Virus record (IMG/VR): IMGVR_UViG_3300035698_011651
Coordinates: 1 to 64,000 of that record
Length of the DNA: 64,000 bases
Strand: one strand, 5' to 3'
DNA from: a virus
Shown here: in pieces, positions 19,275 through 29,525 of the stretch
Numbering within the stretch: the stretch's first letter is position 1
Layout: each line of letters opens with the position of its first letter
Made by a program: the position numbers and the translations under genes
The notes under the pieces: model-generated
Told to the model about the DNA's origin: nothing
The model's database searches: none
The model's input: the letters and a program-made list of their open reading frames with translations, nothing else

Positions 19275-20099
19275 TTACCGAACTGCGATAGCCCACACAT
19301 ATAATGGCCACCGCGGGTCGTGCTCGTTAAGCACTTCTTTAAGGGTGTCAGGATGCATAGGGTCCCACCCGCCATTACTCATGACGGTGTGCATTAAAGC
19401 TCTAGGGCCGCCCCATGTATTTAGATATATCTCTCTGAACCCCTCAAGCATCTTCCTAAGCATACTTGGGGTGAGGCGCCACCAGGTGCGACCAGTAACC
19501 GGCCCAAACAACTGTTCAGTTATGATTAGGTGACCGCCACGCTGCAATACACGTTTAGCAGACAATATAGCCTCATGTGGGTTAGTACAATCAAACAGCA
19601 CATTGTCATAAACTACGTAGTCATATATATTTGCAGGTAGAGGCAGGTCGCAACAGTCTACATCAGGACCTAAAGCATCAATATCCGCATCCATGGCAAA
19701 GAACGTAAGCAATGGCGATACCTTAGGACACAACACACGGCCAGTGCGCTGTACGTTGAAAAAGTTCTTACGAATCTTATCATACAACATAGCATGATGC
19801 GGTAATGCCTCTACCACTTTATCCACCACACCATACTTAGCTGCTTCATCAAGCATTATATACTGAATGATAGCCACGTGGCATGGAAAACATTCTGTCG
19901 CTTTCATATCTTCTATGCCGGCAACAAAATCATGCAGCTTGAAATTTACAATCTTAACCGACCGCTTAGAGGTCTCGCTGTCCAGCCTCCAACGGTCAAA
20001 CTGACTCATTATAGACTCAGAGTAACCCACGCGGCGCCATCCAGTACCGTCTCGCACCATGTGTTTTCTATCAATGAGAGTTTTTATATAACGTTTCAC
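19275..20099 (-). CDS. Methyltransferase-like protein (Methyltransf_11 type), left copy
   Basis: Mirror of 46650..47474; GTG start at 20099. Confidence 0.65.
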   Translation of the reverse strand: MKRYIKTLIDRKHMVRDGTGWRRVGYSESIMSQFDRWRLDSETSKRSVKIVNFKLHDFVAGIEDMKATECFPCHVAIIQYIMLDEAAKYGVVDKVVEALPHHAMLYDKIRKNFFNVQRTGRVLCPKVSPLLTFFAMDADIDALGPDVDCCDLPLPANIYDYVVYDNVLFDCTNPHEAILSAKRVLQRGGHLIITEQLFGPVTGRTWWRLTPSMLRKMLEGFREIYLNTWGGPRALMHTVMSNGGWDPMHPDTLKEVLNEHDPRWPLYVWAIAVR

Positions 20100-20275
20100 T
20101 ATGCCACCGGCAGTAATGAGATAAGCTTATCTATATTAGCTTTTATAGACTTTGCGTGGTCAACAATGTCAGCTCGCTTATCCTCCATTGACTCTACGCT
20201 ATCCTCACTAAACTTCATTGTCCTGCTGGCGAGGTGGCCTGTCTCAATCCAGATGTCACACAATACTGTATTCAT
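20099..20275 (-). CDS. Unknown 58-residue protein, left copy
   Basis: Mirror of 46474..46650. Confidence 0.55.
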   Translation of the reverse strand: MNTVLCDIWIETGHLASRTMKFSEDSVESMEDKRADIVDHAKSIKANIDKLISLLPVA

Positions 20276-20276
20276 T

Positions 20277-21275
20277 TTAAACCCCTTTCACGTAAGTCAT
20301 TACAGCCTCTAATACCTGTGTAGGCGTTATCCGCTTCATACACAATGCCAGGTTTATACTGGGGCCCGCGTACTTATCTTTCAACACCACATTAGAACAC
20401 GGACGATCATTCTTATCGATTAGACTTGCTTTCCAACACCCGTCATCCTTACAACATGGAAGTTTACCAAGAGTATCTAGATAAATGTGGGGAATCATAG
20501 TGTTGATTAAATGTTTAAATTTGTCAGGTACATCAGGAAGGAATCGTTTAAGCATACGCTTATCATAACTGTCCCACCACCAAGGCTCTCTACCACCAGC
20601 TACAACAACACACGGTTTTTGAAACGCCGCGGCTAAGTGCATGATCATAGTTACCCCGCATATTACACCAGAAGAGTGCGCCACCAACCATATCAAATTT
20701 CTCAGAGTGCTCCTATCTCTATAATCCATGGCGCTCTTAACACACGGATGGAAGGCATCATCTGTCTTGCCAACTTGTATAAGCCGCGGAACTGATGGCT
20801 CAAATGCCAGCATTAACCCAAGCTTTTGCCACGACTCTGGGTCCCACCACTTAGGAGTATAATCGTATTTACCCCCCGTACAGATAAGCCAATAAGGCTC
20901 CCCGCGTAACGGCCTGGCCTCCTTCTCTTCCTCCTTCAACTGAATGCACGGCCGGAGCTCAGTAAGTGGCAATGACGTTATACCGTGGGGCTTCAACATA
21001 TCCACAGCTTTCTGCAGATACGCATGCATAAAGTGATGCCTACCTGTGTGTGCTAACTTAACATCGTATGCGATTTTTACCACCTTAGCGGTAGAAGGGA
21101 GTGTAGCCTTGGCCCCGAAGTGTCTGGTAATAAATGGATTGCCACTCCAGATATCTGGGTGGTTGGTCTGCACAGCTATCTCAAACTTACCAGGATACTG
21201 CCTATAAATCTCCCTGGGCACTACCGTCATAACAGCAATATCGCCTGGACATAGTATGTGCTTTAAAACTATCAT
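20277..21275 (-). CDS. GT family 9-like glycosyltransferase, left copy
   Basis: Mirror of 45474..46472. Confidence 0.75.
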   Translation of the reverse strand: MIVLKHILCPGDIAVMTVVPREIYRQYPGKFEIAVQTNHPDIWSGNPFITRHFGAKATLPSTAKVVKIAYDVKLAHTGRHHFMHAYLQKAVDMLKPHGITSLPLTELRPCIQLKEEEKEARPLRGEPYWLICTGGKYDYTPKWWDPESWQKLGLMLAFEPSVPRLIQVGKTDDAFHPCVKSAMDYRDRSTLRNLIWLVAHSSGVICGVTMIMHLAAAFQKPCVVVAGGREPWWWDSYDKRMLKRFLPDVPDKFKHLINTMIPHIYLDTLGKLPCCKDDGCWKASLIDKNDRPCSNVVLKDKYAGPSINLALCMKRITPTQVLEAVMTYVKGV

Positions 21276-21895
21276 GTAGCCTGTGAGTCCCGTCTGCTTA
21301 CTTCCATCTTCTTAAACGTATCAACTTTAACAAGCTTTAACATATTTACACGGTTCTTAGCAAACATATTATAATCCAGACTGTTAAGATCGCAGGACAG
21401 CACCGCTTGAGTCCCAATACGTATAATGCCAACGCCCTCATCCGTATTTACAGTGTACATAGCCAGGTCTGGACGCCTAACACGCAGCTTTACAAATGCT
21501 CGCCACACGGTGCCGTTCCAGTGCCCCCCGGAACGTCTGTATTTCTCGTAAGATCTCTGCCGATGTTCATCCACCGGGTTGCAATCGTGCATCACAATAG
21601 TGCCGTTATCGGACAAGTGATCCAACGAGTTTAGCACATCCTCATATGCCGATTCCTCAGTGTGCATACCGTCTATAAAGATTAGATCATATTTTATAGC
21701 CTTATCAAGACCCTTAAAAAAACTATTAGACGTCATAACGTATGTAGCCTTAGCCTTGGGATTAGGGTCAATACCATGCTTCAACTTACATACTACCTTG
21801 TTGAAATTAACAATTAACTTCCGTACACCAATCTCCAGATACGATTCATACCCATACAATGAAATCAAGAAATTTATAATCTTTGATCTATTCAT
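21272..21895 (-). CDS. SAM-dependent methyltransferase-like protein, left copy
   Basis: Mirror of 44854..45477. Confidence 0.72.
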   Translation of the reverse strand: MNRSKIINFLISLYGYESYLEIGVRKLIVNFNKVVCKLKHGIDPNPKAKATYVMTSNSFFKGLDKAIKYDLIFIDGMHTEESAYEDVLNSLDHLSDNGTIVMHDCNPVDEHRQRSYEKYRRSGGHWNGTVWRAFVKLRVRRPDLAMYTVNTDEGVGIIRIGTQAVLSCDLNSLDYNMFAKNRVNMLKLVKVDTFKKMEVSRRDSQAT

Positions 21896-21907
21896 TTTAT
21901 TTTCCTA

Positions 21908-22465
21908 TCATCCACCAGTCCCGCTGCCTGCGGCCCCGCCTGCCCCGCTAACTGTGAAGCCATCGTCGAAGAAAGCATTAAGCTCGCTAGGTGGCGGTAT
22001 ATTAGTTGATGGAGGGGTTATCACTCCAGGCTCGGACTTGGGCTCTTCAACCGGAGCTGCCTTAGCCTCCAAGCCTTCAGACATCTCCGTTATTTCCTCC
22101 GAAGTTATGCCAATCTGCGCAGTCTCAGGCCCCTCAGGCTCCTTAGGCTCTCCAATCTCCTCAGACTCTTCAGGCTCCTCGGGCCTCACTTCCTCCTGTG
22201 GTGCATTCCTGCGCTCCATGTCCTTCTGCACCTCTTTTATCTTCTTATCCAATATAGTCTCGGTGGGGACCTTCTCTTTCTCCGGCACCAGCTTAATCGG
22301 CTCGAGGTCTCCAGGAGAAACATCGTTGTCAGGAACTGTCAACGGAATTACCACGTCCTCTGGAATAGGTGGAAGGTCTATGATCTCGTTAACAACCGAT
22401 GGCGCGGTTTCCTTGAACAACTTACGGGTGTGGCTGTACCGCCCTCTTTCATAACGATCACTCAT
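21908..22465 (-). CDS. Pro/Glu-rich protein, left copy
   Basis: Mirror of 44284..44841. The opposite strand also has a 264-codon open frame here, an effect of the skewed composition. Confidence 0.65.
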   Translation of the reverse strand: MSDRYERGRYSHTRKLFKETAPSVVNEIIDLPPIPEDVVIPLTVPDNDVSPGDLEPIKLVPEKEKVPTETILDKKIKEVQKDMERRNAPQEEVRPEEPEESEEIGEPKEPEGPETAQIGITSEEITEMSEGLEAKAAPVEEPKSEPGVITPPSTNIPPPSELNAFFDDGFTVSGAGGAAGSGTGG

Positions 22466-22470
22466 TGTAC

Positions 22471-22842
22471 TTATCTCCTCTTATGCCTAGTGACTTTAGA
22501 CGTCTTACATGCCGCCATCGTCTGGTCTGCCAATTCAGCGTATGTCACCCCCTTACCATAAGGGGATATCCTCGTAGTCCGTTTTGTGGTGTACTCTGAA
22601 GGGGTATTCGAGTTATGCTTACAATACTCTAAAAGAGCATCACAGCGTCTAAGCGCAGCTAGCCTGCTGGCGCCTGGAGTAGACCCAAGTGGAATAGACG
22701 CAGCCCCCTCCCGTTCGTAGCACACTATTCCAACCTCATCACAATATACCTTTGTGACTGGACAACCCTCAGCGTAGGCAGTCGGTTCCGCATTATCATC
22801 AAACTTCTTACCACTAATATCTACTATTTCACCCACGGTCAT
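22471..22842 (-). CDS. Unknown Cys-containing basic protein, left copy
   Basis: Mirror of 43907..44278. Confidence 0.6.
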   Translation of the reverse strand: MTVGEIVDISGKKFDDNAEPTAYAEGCPVTKVYCDEVGIVCYEREGAASIPLGSTPGASRLAALRRCDALLEYCKHNSNTPSEYTTKRTTRISPYGKGVTYAELADQTMAACKTSKVTRHKRR

Positions 22843-23099
22843 TCCCCCTTATACATAACAAATGGTGACACCTCTTGCAGTGCACACACCTTACTCTCCC
22901 CCACCGTACCGTCTGGTAAGAAAATAAATACCTTCATCTCCCCAAACGTACTCTTAAGAAGGGTATCGACCTCGTTTTTATATTTGTAAAGAAGTTCTGC
23001 CCCCTTAATAGTCATGTACCCCCACCTAGACCTTGGAGTTACTGTGTGCGCCGTTGTTACTGTCGGAGCCTCGGTATACGCAACTACTAAATATTTCAT
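22839..23099 (-). CDS. Unknown 86-residue protein, left copy
   Basis: Mirror of 43650..43910. Confidence 0.6.
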   Translation of the reverse strand: MKYLVVAYTEAPTVTTAHTVTPRSRWGYMTIKGAELLYKYKNEVDTLLKSTFGEMKVFIFLPDGTVGESKVCALQEVSPFVMYKGE

Positions 23100-23109
23100 A
23101 ACCTCTCCC

Positions 23110-23541
23110 TCATAATCCATCAATATCTAATATGCCATTTAGCTCAAATAATACTTCAGGATCACCCCTAAAGAAATATGGCAAATGATACAGCCGTAAC
23201 TGAAACTCTTCATCAATATTAAACACAATCCCAAACTCAGCCATATCGCCAAGAGAGAGATCAGCTGCACAAGTTCTTATCTCCCGTAACACTCTATCAT
23301 GTAATTCAAATATTTCAACCTTTGAATTTAATTTAGAATCAAGTATTTTAATGTTGCCCAGATCAATTCTTATGGGGAGTAACGGTGTGTCGTCTGACGG
23401 TAGACGTAGATGGCACTCATCACTTAGTATAAGCCACAGCACGTCATCACCAATAACGGCGGCGCGGGCTATTAACCCTGCTACATCCTTAGCGGAAAAT
23501 GCGATATAAGAGTCTTCCAGCTTCCCCATAAACAGCCTCAT
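23110..23541 (-). CDS. Unknown acidic protein, left copy
   Basis: Mirror of 43208..43639; alternative start at 23529. Confidence 0.65.
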   Translation of the reverse strand: MRLFMGKLEDSYIAFSAKDVAGLIARAAVIGDDVLWLILSDECHLRLPSDDTPLLPIRIDLGNIKILDSKLNSKVEIFELHDRVLREIRTCAADLSLGDMAEFGIVFNIDEEFQLRLYHLPYFFRGDPEVLFELNGILDIDGL

Positions 23542-23579
23542 AGCTAGAACATACTTGGGAAATTTTATTTACTATAGTA

Positions 23580-23607
23580 ATAATACAGATCAAAGTTGAT
23601 TTGTCAA
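23580..23607 (-). promoter_or_regulatory. Sigma70-type promoter, left copy
   Basis: Mirror of 43142..43169: TTGACA at 23602..23607, TATTAT at 23580..23585 on the minus strand. Confidence 0.8.
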
Positions 23608-23621
23608 CAACTATTTTAGAA

Positions 23622-23649
23622 TAAAATGAGCCCGGCCGAAACCGGGCTC
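23622..23649 (-). terminator. Rho-independent terminator, left copy
   Basis: Mirror of 43100..43127. Confidence 0.85.
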
Positions 23650-23662
23650 ACCAGGGAACGGA

Positions 23663-23682
23663 CGCAGTGGGGGAGCACTGCG
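23663..23682 (-). other. Hairpin preceding terminator, left copy
   Basis: Mirror of 43067..43086. Confidence 0.6.
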
Positions 23683-23693
23683 AGCGAAAGGGA

Positions 23694-24140
23694 TTAATCT
23701 TTTTTTATATACTTGCAGGCTGTTTCTACCCCAAAGCCAACTACCAAGTCCAGAATCTTCATCTCGATCCTAGTTTCCCAGGGCTCAGGAATAAATGGAA
23801 TATTGATTCGATTCTTGTCTCCGGCCACGCCCTTATCAATAAGGCGGTAAACTTCCTTCGCCATACTGACAACAAATACCTTCTTGTCGGTCCCATCAAC
23901 CTTGCTGCTTTCAGCTATGGCCATCAAGGCCCCTACCGCCTTACCAAAGATTTTAGGAAGGTCTGACAGCTGAAGGCCGTCCTTCGTCTCATCTTCAACG
24001 GTCTGCGCTAGGGCAGTAAACGCTACGAACCTGTTGTAATCCTCAGGGCCTACTGAGGCGTCGGCTATACCGATCTTCGATAGGATATCATATTTTCCTA
24101 TCATTTTCTTAACAAATTCTACTACAGTGTTGTCTGCCAT
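23694..24140 (-). CDS. Unknown small helical protein, left copy
   Basis: Mirror of 42609..43055. Confidence 0.65.
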   Translation of the reverse strand: MADNTVVEFVKKMIGKYDILSKIGIADASVGPEDYNRFVAFTALAQTVEDETKDGLQLSDLPKIFGKAVGALMAIAESSKVDGTDKKVFVVSMAKEVYRLIDKGVAGDKNRINIPFIPEPWETRIEMKILDLVVGFGVETACKYIKKD

Positions 24141-24186
24141 AATCTCTCCTACTAAACAGAAATAATACCTAGATACTGACAGTATA

Positions 24187-24714
24187 TTAAACCGCGGTAG
24201 CTGTGTCAACTTCTAAAGAATCTGACCACTCATCTATTTCTGCTCGATTACCATCATATTTAGCGCGGACGGTCTGCATCATAAGTATCCTGTCCAAAGC
24301 CTTCAACCTTGATCTGGACGTTTCATCCCCTCTGGCTGCTATTGTACCAGCCAATATATCATAATGATACTGTGTGACGTGTAACTGCCTAAAACAGATA
24401 GGACGCTGGCCACGGCTACATAAAGACGAATCCATTAAGAAGCACGATTGACCGTCCTTGTGCCTAGATGACGCCGCCATAGCCTTTGAACTTGCCCACA
24501 CAGTGTGGCCCCCGATAAACGATGGATCAGCAAGCACCTTGGCCCTGCGACTTATCGTTTTCAGCCATCTATGCTCTCCGCGTACCACTAAATACGCCAT
24601 ACTTTTGCCGTACTTACGGATAGGCCCAGTATGCATTACTAAACCTATAACTACGCGTTTATTAGGTGATGTTACCGAAACTCTAGAGCCTAGCCTTACC
24701 TTCTCGGTGCGCAT
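24187..24714 (-). CDS. Unknown basic protein, left copy
   Basis: Mirror of 42035..42562. Confidence 0.65.
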   Translation of the reverse strand: MRTEKVRLGSRVSVTSPNKRVVIGLVMHTGPIRKYGKSMAYLVVRGEHRWLKTISRRAKVLADPSFIGGHTVWASSKAMAASSRHKDGQSCFLMDSSLCSRGQRPICFRQLHVTQYHYDILAGTIAARGDETSRSRLKALDRILMMQTVRAKYDGNRAEIDEWSDSLEVDTATAV

Positions 24715-24739
24715 CTCGACTCCTACATAGTAGAAGGTC

Positions 24740-24925
24740 TCATGTGTATTGCCCCTTTAACATCTCTATAATCTTATTTTTCCACTTATTCAGTTTTAAT
24801 GCTCTTTTCAGCAACTTCTCCGTCTCCAGACACTTGTCGCATATCGGGAGCTGTGTACCGTTCGTCGGTACTTCCACCCCGCACAGGTAGCACGCCTCCT
24901 CTGGTATCTGATTTGATGCACTCAT
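24740..24925 (-). CDS. 61-residue double CxxC protein, left copy
   Basis: Mirror of 41824..42009. Confidence 0.6.
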   Translation of the reverse strand: MSASNQIPEEACYLCGVEVPTNGTQLPICDKCLETEKLLKRALKLNKWKNKIIEMLKGQYT

Positions 24926-25067
24926 TATTATTACCTTCCTTAGAGCTATCACTAATATCCTGGCGCTTAGCATTATCTATAGCCATTAACGTGCTAAACA
25001 ATAAAATGCAGCCACTAGAACATAGACAAAACACCCCAAGTATACTACATAACAACATAGTCCGCAT
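24786..25067 (-). CDS. Small membrane protein, left copy
   Basis: Mirror of 41682..41963. Confidence 0.5.
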   Translation of the reverse strand: MRTMLLCSILGVFCLCSSGCILLFSTLMAIDNAKRQDISDSSKEGNNNECIKSDTRGGVLPVRGGSTDERYTAPDMRQVSGDGEVAEKSIKTE

Positions 25068-25075
25068 TAATACTC

Positions 25076-26119
25076 CTACAAAAAGTTTATATGAGTTGGC
25101 TGGCCTTGCATAACCTTCAGCATCTCATTTATCCCATCACACCTGCACAGCGGTGGACAGTCCTTTGAAACATCTAAATTAGATATTACATACCGCCTAC
25201 GTTCCCCGTTCCATATGTCTTTGAAAGTAGTATCTTTAATATTACCCAAGACAAACTTATCTTTTCCACGCAGAACGCAGCACAAAGCAACATCACCAGT
25301 TGCCGTTATAACCGCGCAGAACTGCTGCCCGTGACATACTGTATAACCCCTGCGTATGTCGCCAGACGCTATTTTATCAAACTTCGGCCCGCTATGAAGT
25401 GTGTTAAATTTATCAGTCTGTAGCTTCCTGGCAGTCTCAAACAAATAACTATATTTTTCAATGTTTATAGACTCCGGACCATCAAACCATCCTCCTATGT
25501 AGTAAGGCCTATATTGTAAATAATCTACCTCCAACGAGTTACACAGCTTAGCAGCTTCAATCATCTCATCTAGCACATCGTTATCTACAAGAAATCCAAC
25601 GCCAATAGTGCATTTAGACTCCTGAGACTTCTTAGCCCCGACAAGACGTCCAATATTAGCAACAACACTATTAAATTCTTCTTCAGATCCTCCGTGACTG
25701 TGTTTATAGCCGGAAGGGCCCCCGGCATCTAAGCTCACACGCACCCAAGTGCAGTATCTAGCAACGGCGTGAACCTGGTCGTCAGACATAAATACTCCAT
25801 TAGTGATCAAAGAACAATCCATATCCTTACTGCGCACATAAGCCATGAGTGTATGAAGATCTTCATGTAAAGTAGGCTCCCCGCCACCAGTGAATATTAC
25901 AGCGCGGGCGCCGTTCTCTGCCAAATCGTCAATAACCCCTCTGACTGTCTCTGAATCCAACTTGCCGCGCCGCTCTCCGCCGGCACATCTCGGGCAGTGA
26001 CTATTGCAAGCCCCGGTAAGGTCTACCTCCACGGTTACAGGGTATGCGTTCTCTCCCTGCTGCCATGCGCGCACCTTATCACCGTGCCACAATAGTTTGT
26101 CGACTACAAAGATATCCAT
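25076..26119 (-). CDS. Radical SAM/SPASM-like protein, left copy
   Basis: Mirror of 40630..41673; the C38-C42-C45 cluster motif and GGGEPT are intact. Confidence 0.88.
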   Translation of the reverse strand: MDIFVVDKLLWHGDKVRAWQQGENAYPVTVEVDLTGACNSHCPRCAGGERRGKLDSETVRGVIDDLAENGARAVIFTGGGEPTLHEDLHTLMAYVRSKDMDCSLITNGVFMSDDQVHAVARYCTWVRVSLDAGGPSGYKHSHGGSEEEFNSVVANIGRLVGAKKSQESKCTIGVGFLVDNDVLDEMIEAAKLCNSLEVDYLQYRPYYIGGWFDGPESINIEKYSYLFETARKLQTDKFNTLHSGPKFDKIASGDIRRGYTVCHGQQFCAVITATGDVALCCVLRGKDKFVLGNIKDTTFKDIWNGERRRYVISNLDVSKDCPPLCRCDGINEMLKVMQGQPTHINFL

Positions 26120-26130
26120 ACAATCTCCTG

Positions 26131-27066
26131 CTAATTGAAGTACCTCTGAAAGATACCGGTCCACGTCTCCGCAGCCGCCGTCATTCCATATTTGCATTCT
26201 TTTACATATGTACGAACACATTCTTTATGAGTTCCTGTAGCCCACCTACCTGAACACACGAACGCCTTATCAATCGCGCCACGTATTGATTCATTTCCAC
26301 AGGCAGCATCATAAAAGAATACCCCACCTGTACCAACTGAAAGTTCACGTACCTCCGGGTTGTCCTCTGTTACTACTGGTATTCCCATATGCAGCGCCAA
26401 GGATGTTCTATTACAACTCTTATATCGAGCCTCTTCACTTGTTCGATACAATACAAGCGCCACAGCTGCATCCATAAGACTACTCGCTAACGTATCCCAA
26501 GTCCACGATCTTATTTCTAGCTGATCTCTAAAAATAGGTCTAAGCTCGCGTTCTGCCAAATCCTGGTACTTCTTTTCAGGGTTAGTAACTATTACAACCT
26601 TATCTGCCCCCTCAAGGACACTATGTAACCCCTTAACACGTAACACATTATAATAAGTCCCGGGCACTACAACAGTCCTGGCCGCTGGGGCTGCCAGCGG
26701 CCAGTCCATTGAATACTCATGTACATCTGGAGCTGTGTGTATTGGCTTCACTAAATGCTTACTGCGTATATAGTTACGCATAGTCTCAGTTGGTACTGTT
26801 ACTACGTCTGTGTCCAAAAGCGCCTTGGTCTCCCCGGGTGTGCGCTCTTTAAAGTTGCAAGTATCTACTATGCACTTAGCTCCAGCAGCCTTTATCCTAC
26901 GAATTAGCCGGCAGTCAAAAACTTTCTGAAGCAATACGGCATCATATTGTACACCCTCTTTGTACAACGAGCAGAACGATATATTCCTGATTAACGCATA
27001 CGCCCTAGAGCCGGCGCTGTAAGAGTATTCAGCGCCCCGTATGCTTGGTACTATCCCTATGTGCAC
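26131..27066 (-). CDS. GT-B-like glycosyltransferase, left copy
   Basis: Mirror of 39683..40618; GTG start at 27066. Confidence 0.65.
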   Translation of the reverse strand: MHIGIVPSIRGAEYSYSAGSRAYALIRNISFCSLYKEGVQYDAVLLQKVFDCRLIRRIKAAGAKCIVDTCNFKERTPGETKALLDTDVVTVPTETMRNYIRSKHLVKPIHTAPDVHEYSMDWPLAAPAARTVVVPGTYYNVLRVKGLHSVLEGADKVVIVTNPEKKYQDLAERELRPIFRDQLEIRSWTWDTLASSLMDAAVALVLYRTSEEARYKSCNRTSLALHMGIPVVTEDNPEVRELSVGTGGVFFYDAACGNESIRGAIDKAFVCSGRWATGTHKECVRTYVKECKYGMTAAAETWTGIFQRYFN

Positions 27067-27538
27067 GTTTAGTCTCCGCTGGATCATGATACTGACATAC
27101 TTTGACGTGCCCCCTAAACTCCAGGCTGCTAATGTCCATTTCATCGCTTGCTGTAGACAGCTCTATCCATCCCCAATCAGAACTGGCCTTGTTGATAATA
27201 GTCTTGCCATCCTCTGATAACCTAGTAAGGATAGGCTTCTCAAAACATAACGGACCGATACCTTTACGGTACGCCTTCTCAGCCACAAGCACCGATGTTA
27301 AACGTGACTCCTTAAACACAGGTATGGTTATATTATAGAACTCCCCGGAATACTTTTTAAGGTCTGTAGGCGGTCCAGCAGCGGCAGCTAGATCAGCTGT
27401 CCCGCCATGATCAGCCATCTCAACGATAGGTCCGCTAATGAACTTGTGTATACGCTTGCCAAAAATCAACCCAAAGCTGCAGCCAAACACAAACACACAA
27501 AACAATATACCATAACGTAGTGACATACTATTAGACAT
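27029..27538 (-). CDS. Membrane-anchored protein, left copy
   Basis: Mirror of 39211..39720. Confidence 0.65.
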   Translation of the reverse strand: MSNSMSLRYGILFCVFVFGCSFGLIFGKRIHKFISGPIVEMADHGGTADLAAAAGPPTDLKKYSGEFYNITIPVFKESRLTSVLVAEKAYRKGIGPLCFEKPILTRLSEDGKTIINKASSDWGWIELSTASDEMDISSLEFRGHVKVCQYHDPAETKRAHRDSTKHTGR

Positions 27539-27541
27539 GAG

Positions 27542-27571
27542 CTCCTCCTACAATAAAAATTGTAAGAGGAG
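27542..27571 (-). promoter_or_regulatory. Hairpin sequestering ribosome site, left copy
   Basis: Mirror of 39178..39207. Confidence 0.65.
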
Positions 27572-27595
27572 TCTCTCTACAAATCAACAACAAAA

Positions 27596-28357
27596 TTATG
27601 CTGCTTCTTGCAGCAACAATGAACGCATGCCATTCATGCCATCCATTTGACGGTTGGGGCTAAGCCTGGGGCGCTCACTACCTTCTGCACCTATAGGAGC
27701 AGACATAACTTGAGTATACGCATTATACAAGCTCCACGCATTCTGCCCTTCAAACTCCTTAAATGAAGGTTGACTATATTCTTTGTCAACCAAACCTACG
27801 TGTCCCCACGCCATCATACCGCGCCTGGCTGCTTCCATAAGAAGATGATCCTTACGTCTGCTAGAAAGAAACATACCCTTCATAGCGTCCACAGTACCAG
27901 ACACGTTACGGATATCGCCGAGCCATCGCTCAACCCCGTTATTAACAGCACTATTAACATCCAGGTTGAGTGTATGCTTCTTACTAAGCACAAACTCCCC
28001 GGTTATTACACCGTTGGAACACACCATAACAGTACCGCCCACAGCCATCTTAATGGCGTAACGCTGCGCATTAGAGCTGCGTATCCCCAAAGCATACTTC
28101 ATACCCTCTGGCTCCGGAATACCATAGCGGTCAGGAAGAGTGACGTCAAAGCCGCCAAACAGGTCCTGTCTATCATTACTTAAAGACCATACCGACCTAG
28201 CCACCTGTATATCCCTGCTACCCAAAGCACCCTCCACAGACCGTGCCAAAGTATGATGATCTACACCCTTCCATCTTGGACCAGCACTCTTCGGCCCAGT
28301 AATCTCTATGCCCTCAAGATCCTCGATTGTTAAATTACCACCACATACATTTATCAT
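27596..28357 (-). CDS. DUF932-like protein, left copy
   Basis: Mirror of 38392..39153. Confidence 0.6.
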   Translation of the reverse strand: MINVCGGNLTIEDLEGIEITGPKSAGPRWKGVDHHTLARSVEGALGSRDIQVARSVWSLSNDRQDLFGGFDVTLPDRYGIPEPEGMKYALGIRSSNAQRYAIKMAVGGTVMVCSNGVITGEFVLSKKHTLNLDVNSAVNNGVERWLGDIRNVSGTVDAMKGMFLSSRRKDHLLMEAARRGMMAWGHVGLVDKEYSQPSFKEFEGQNAWSLYNAYTQVMSAPIGAEGSERPRLSPNRQMDGMNGMRSLLLQEAA

Positions 28358-29466
28358 CGCTTCTTACCACCTTTCTTTATGAAAGCATGCTCACCTTCAA
28401 GCCATTTACCAAACCACTTAAACGCTTCAATATCCTGTAAACTTACTTTAGAGTCATCTTTGTCTGTATTATAACTTATAACAAACGGCACGCCGTTACT
28501 TCCAGCCTTAAGATACAACTTCCTATCCATAGCCAATGTACATATGGACTTGCGTACCGTAGCCATGGCCTTGCCCCCGCCATAACACACTTTACGTGAC
28601 CAATAATTATTACGTATTTTACTGCGCCCGCCGCCAATCTCCCTAAGTATTTTCAAAGTATCCTGCAAAGTTGAAACATACTGACCCTCATCCATATGAT
28701 AACTAATAGTAGAATCACGCCAATGAGCTCGCAATATAAACGTTGGAATAATCTCTGATATAGTCAGACGGACGTACTGCAGTATCGCTGCAATCTTATC
28801 GATTCTATTAGCCGAAGCAGCTTTCGACGCTGTTACAACAGCCTCCCACCTCAACCGTTTACGGTCAGACTCCTTCTGCGCCTCCAGCTTAATGCGTTTC
28901 TTCTCTAACAAATTACTAACTTTAGTATTTAAAGACTTTGCAAGCCTGGCATTCACTAACACTAGCCCCATATCCTTTAAAGCCCTCGGGGGCCTAAACG
29001 TAATATCCTTAGCAACAGAAGCCGAACACTCCCAATCAGCTATCCACCCGTTCACACCAGATAAATGTTTATACATATCCCTAGTGATATTTACCTTACC
29101 AAGCTGGCGTACGGTATTTAACAGCGCATCATACTCCGCTTCCGGCTCAGTACCACCGCCGACAAATGTAGGAAGCTTCGACACTAAAATACAGTTTATC
29201 CTGCTATTATACTTACGCCCCTCGTGGCGCGTGTAACCATGCGGTATGTAAGTACAGTAGTCAGGGGCTGAGTACCTAGCTTCCAGCTCGCCTAAAATAT
29301 CCTCATGTGTATCCCCTATCATCACCTCATTATCAATATTAGAGATCTCTTCCATACTGTTAGTCATCTTCCATGCTTCACGGTATGTAGTCCTAACCCA
29401 TTTATCCCACTTATCGGGTTCTTCCTGTATATCTATACGCACAGCGCCTTTACAAAAATTGTCCAT
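28354..29466 (-). CDS. Unknown basic protein, left copy
   Basis: Mirror of 37283..38395. Confidence 0.7.
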   Translation of the reverse strand: MDNFCKGAVRIDIQEEPDKWDKWVRTTYREAWKMTNSMEEISNIDNEVMIGDTHEDILGELEARYSAPDYCTYIPHGYTRHEGRKYNSRINCILVSKLPTFVGGGTEPEAEYDALLNTVRQLGKVNITRDMYKHLSGVNGWIADWECSASVAKDITFRPPRALKDMGLVLVNARLAKSLNTKVSNLLEKKRIKLEAQKESDRKRLRWEAVVTASKAASANRIDKIAAILQYVRLTISEIIPTFILRAHWRDSTISYHMDEGQYVSTLQDTLKILREIGGGRSKIRNNYWSRKVCYGGGKAMATVRKSICTLAMDRKLYLKAGSNGVPFVISYNTDKDDSKVSLQDIEAFKWFGKWLEGEHAFIKKGGKKR

Positions 29467-29477
29467 CAATCCTCCAT

Positions 29478-29504
29478 AAAAATAGGCGCCCCGAAGGGCG
29501 CCTA
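29478..29504 (-). terminator. Rho-independent terminator, left copy
   Basis: Mirror of 37245..37271. Confidence 0.9.
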
Positions 29505-29525
29505 ATTATTCCATTTACTCCAACA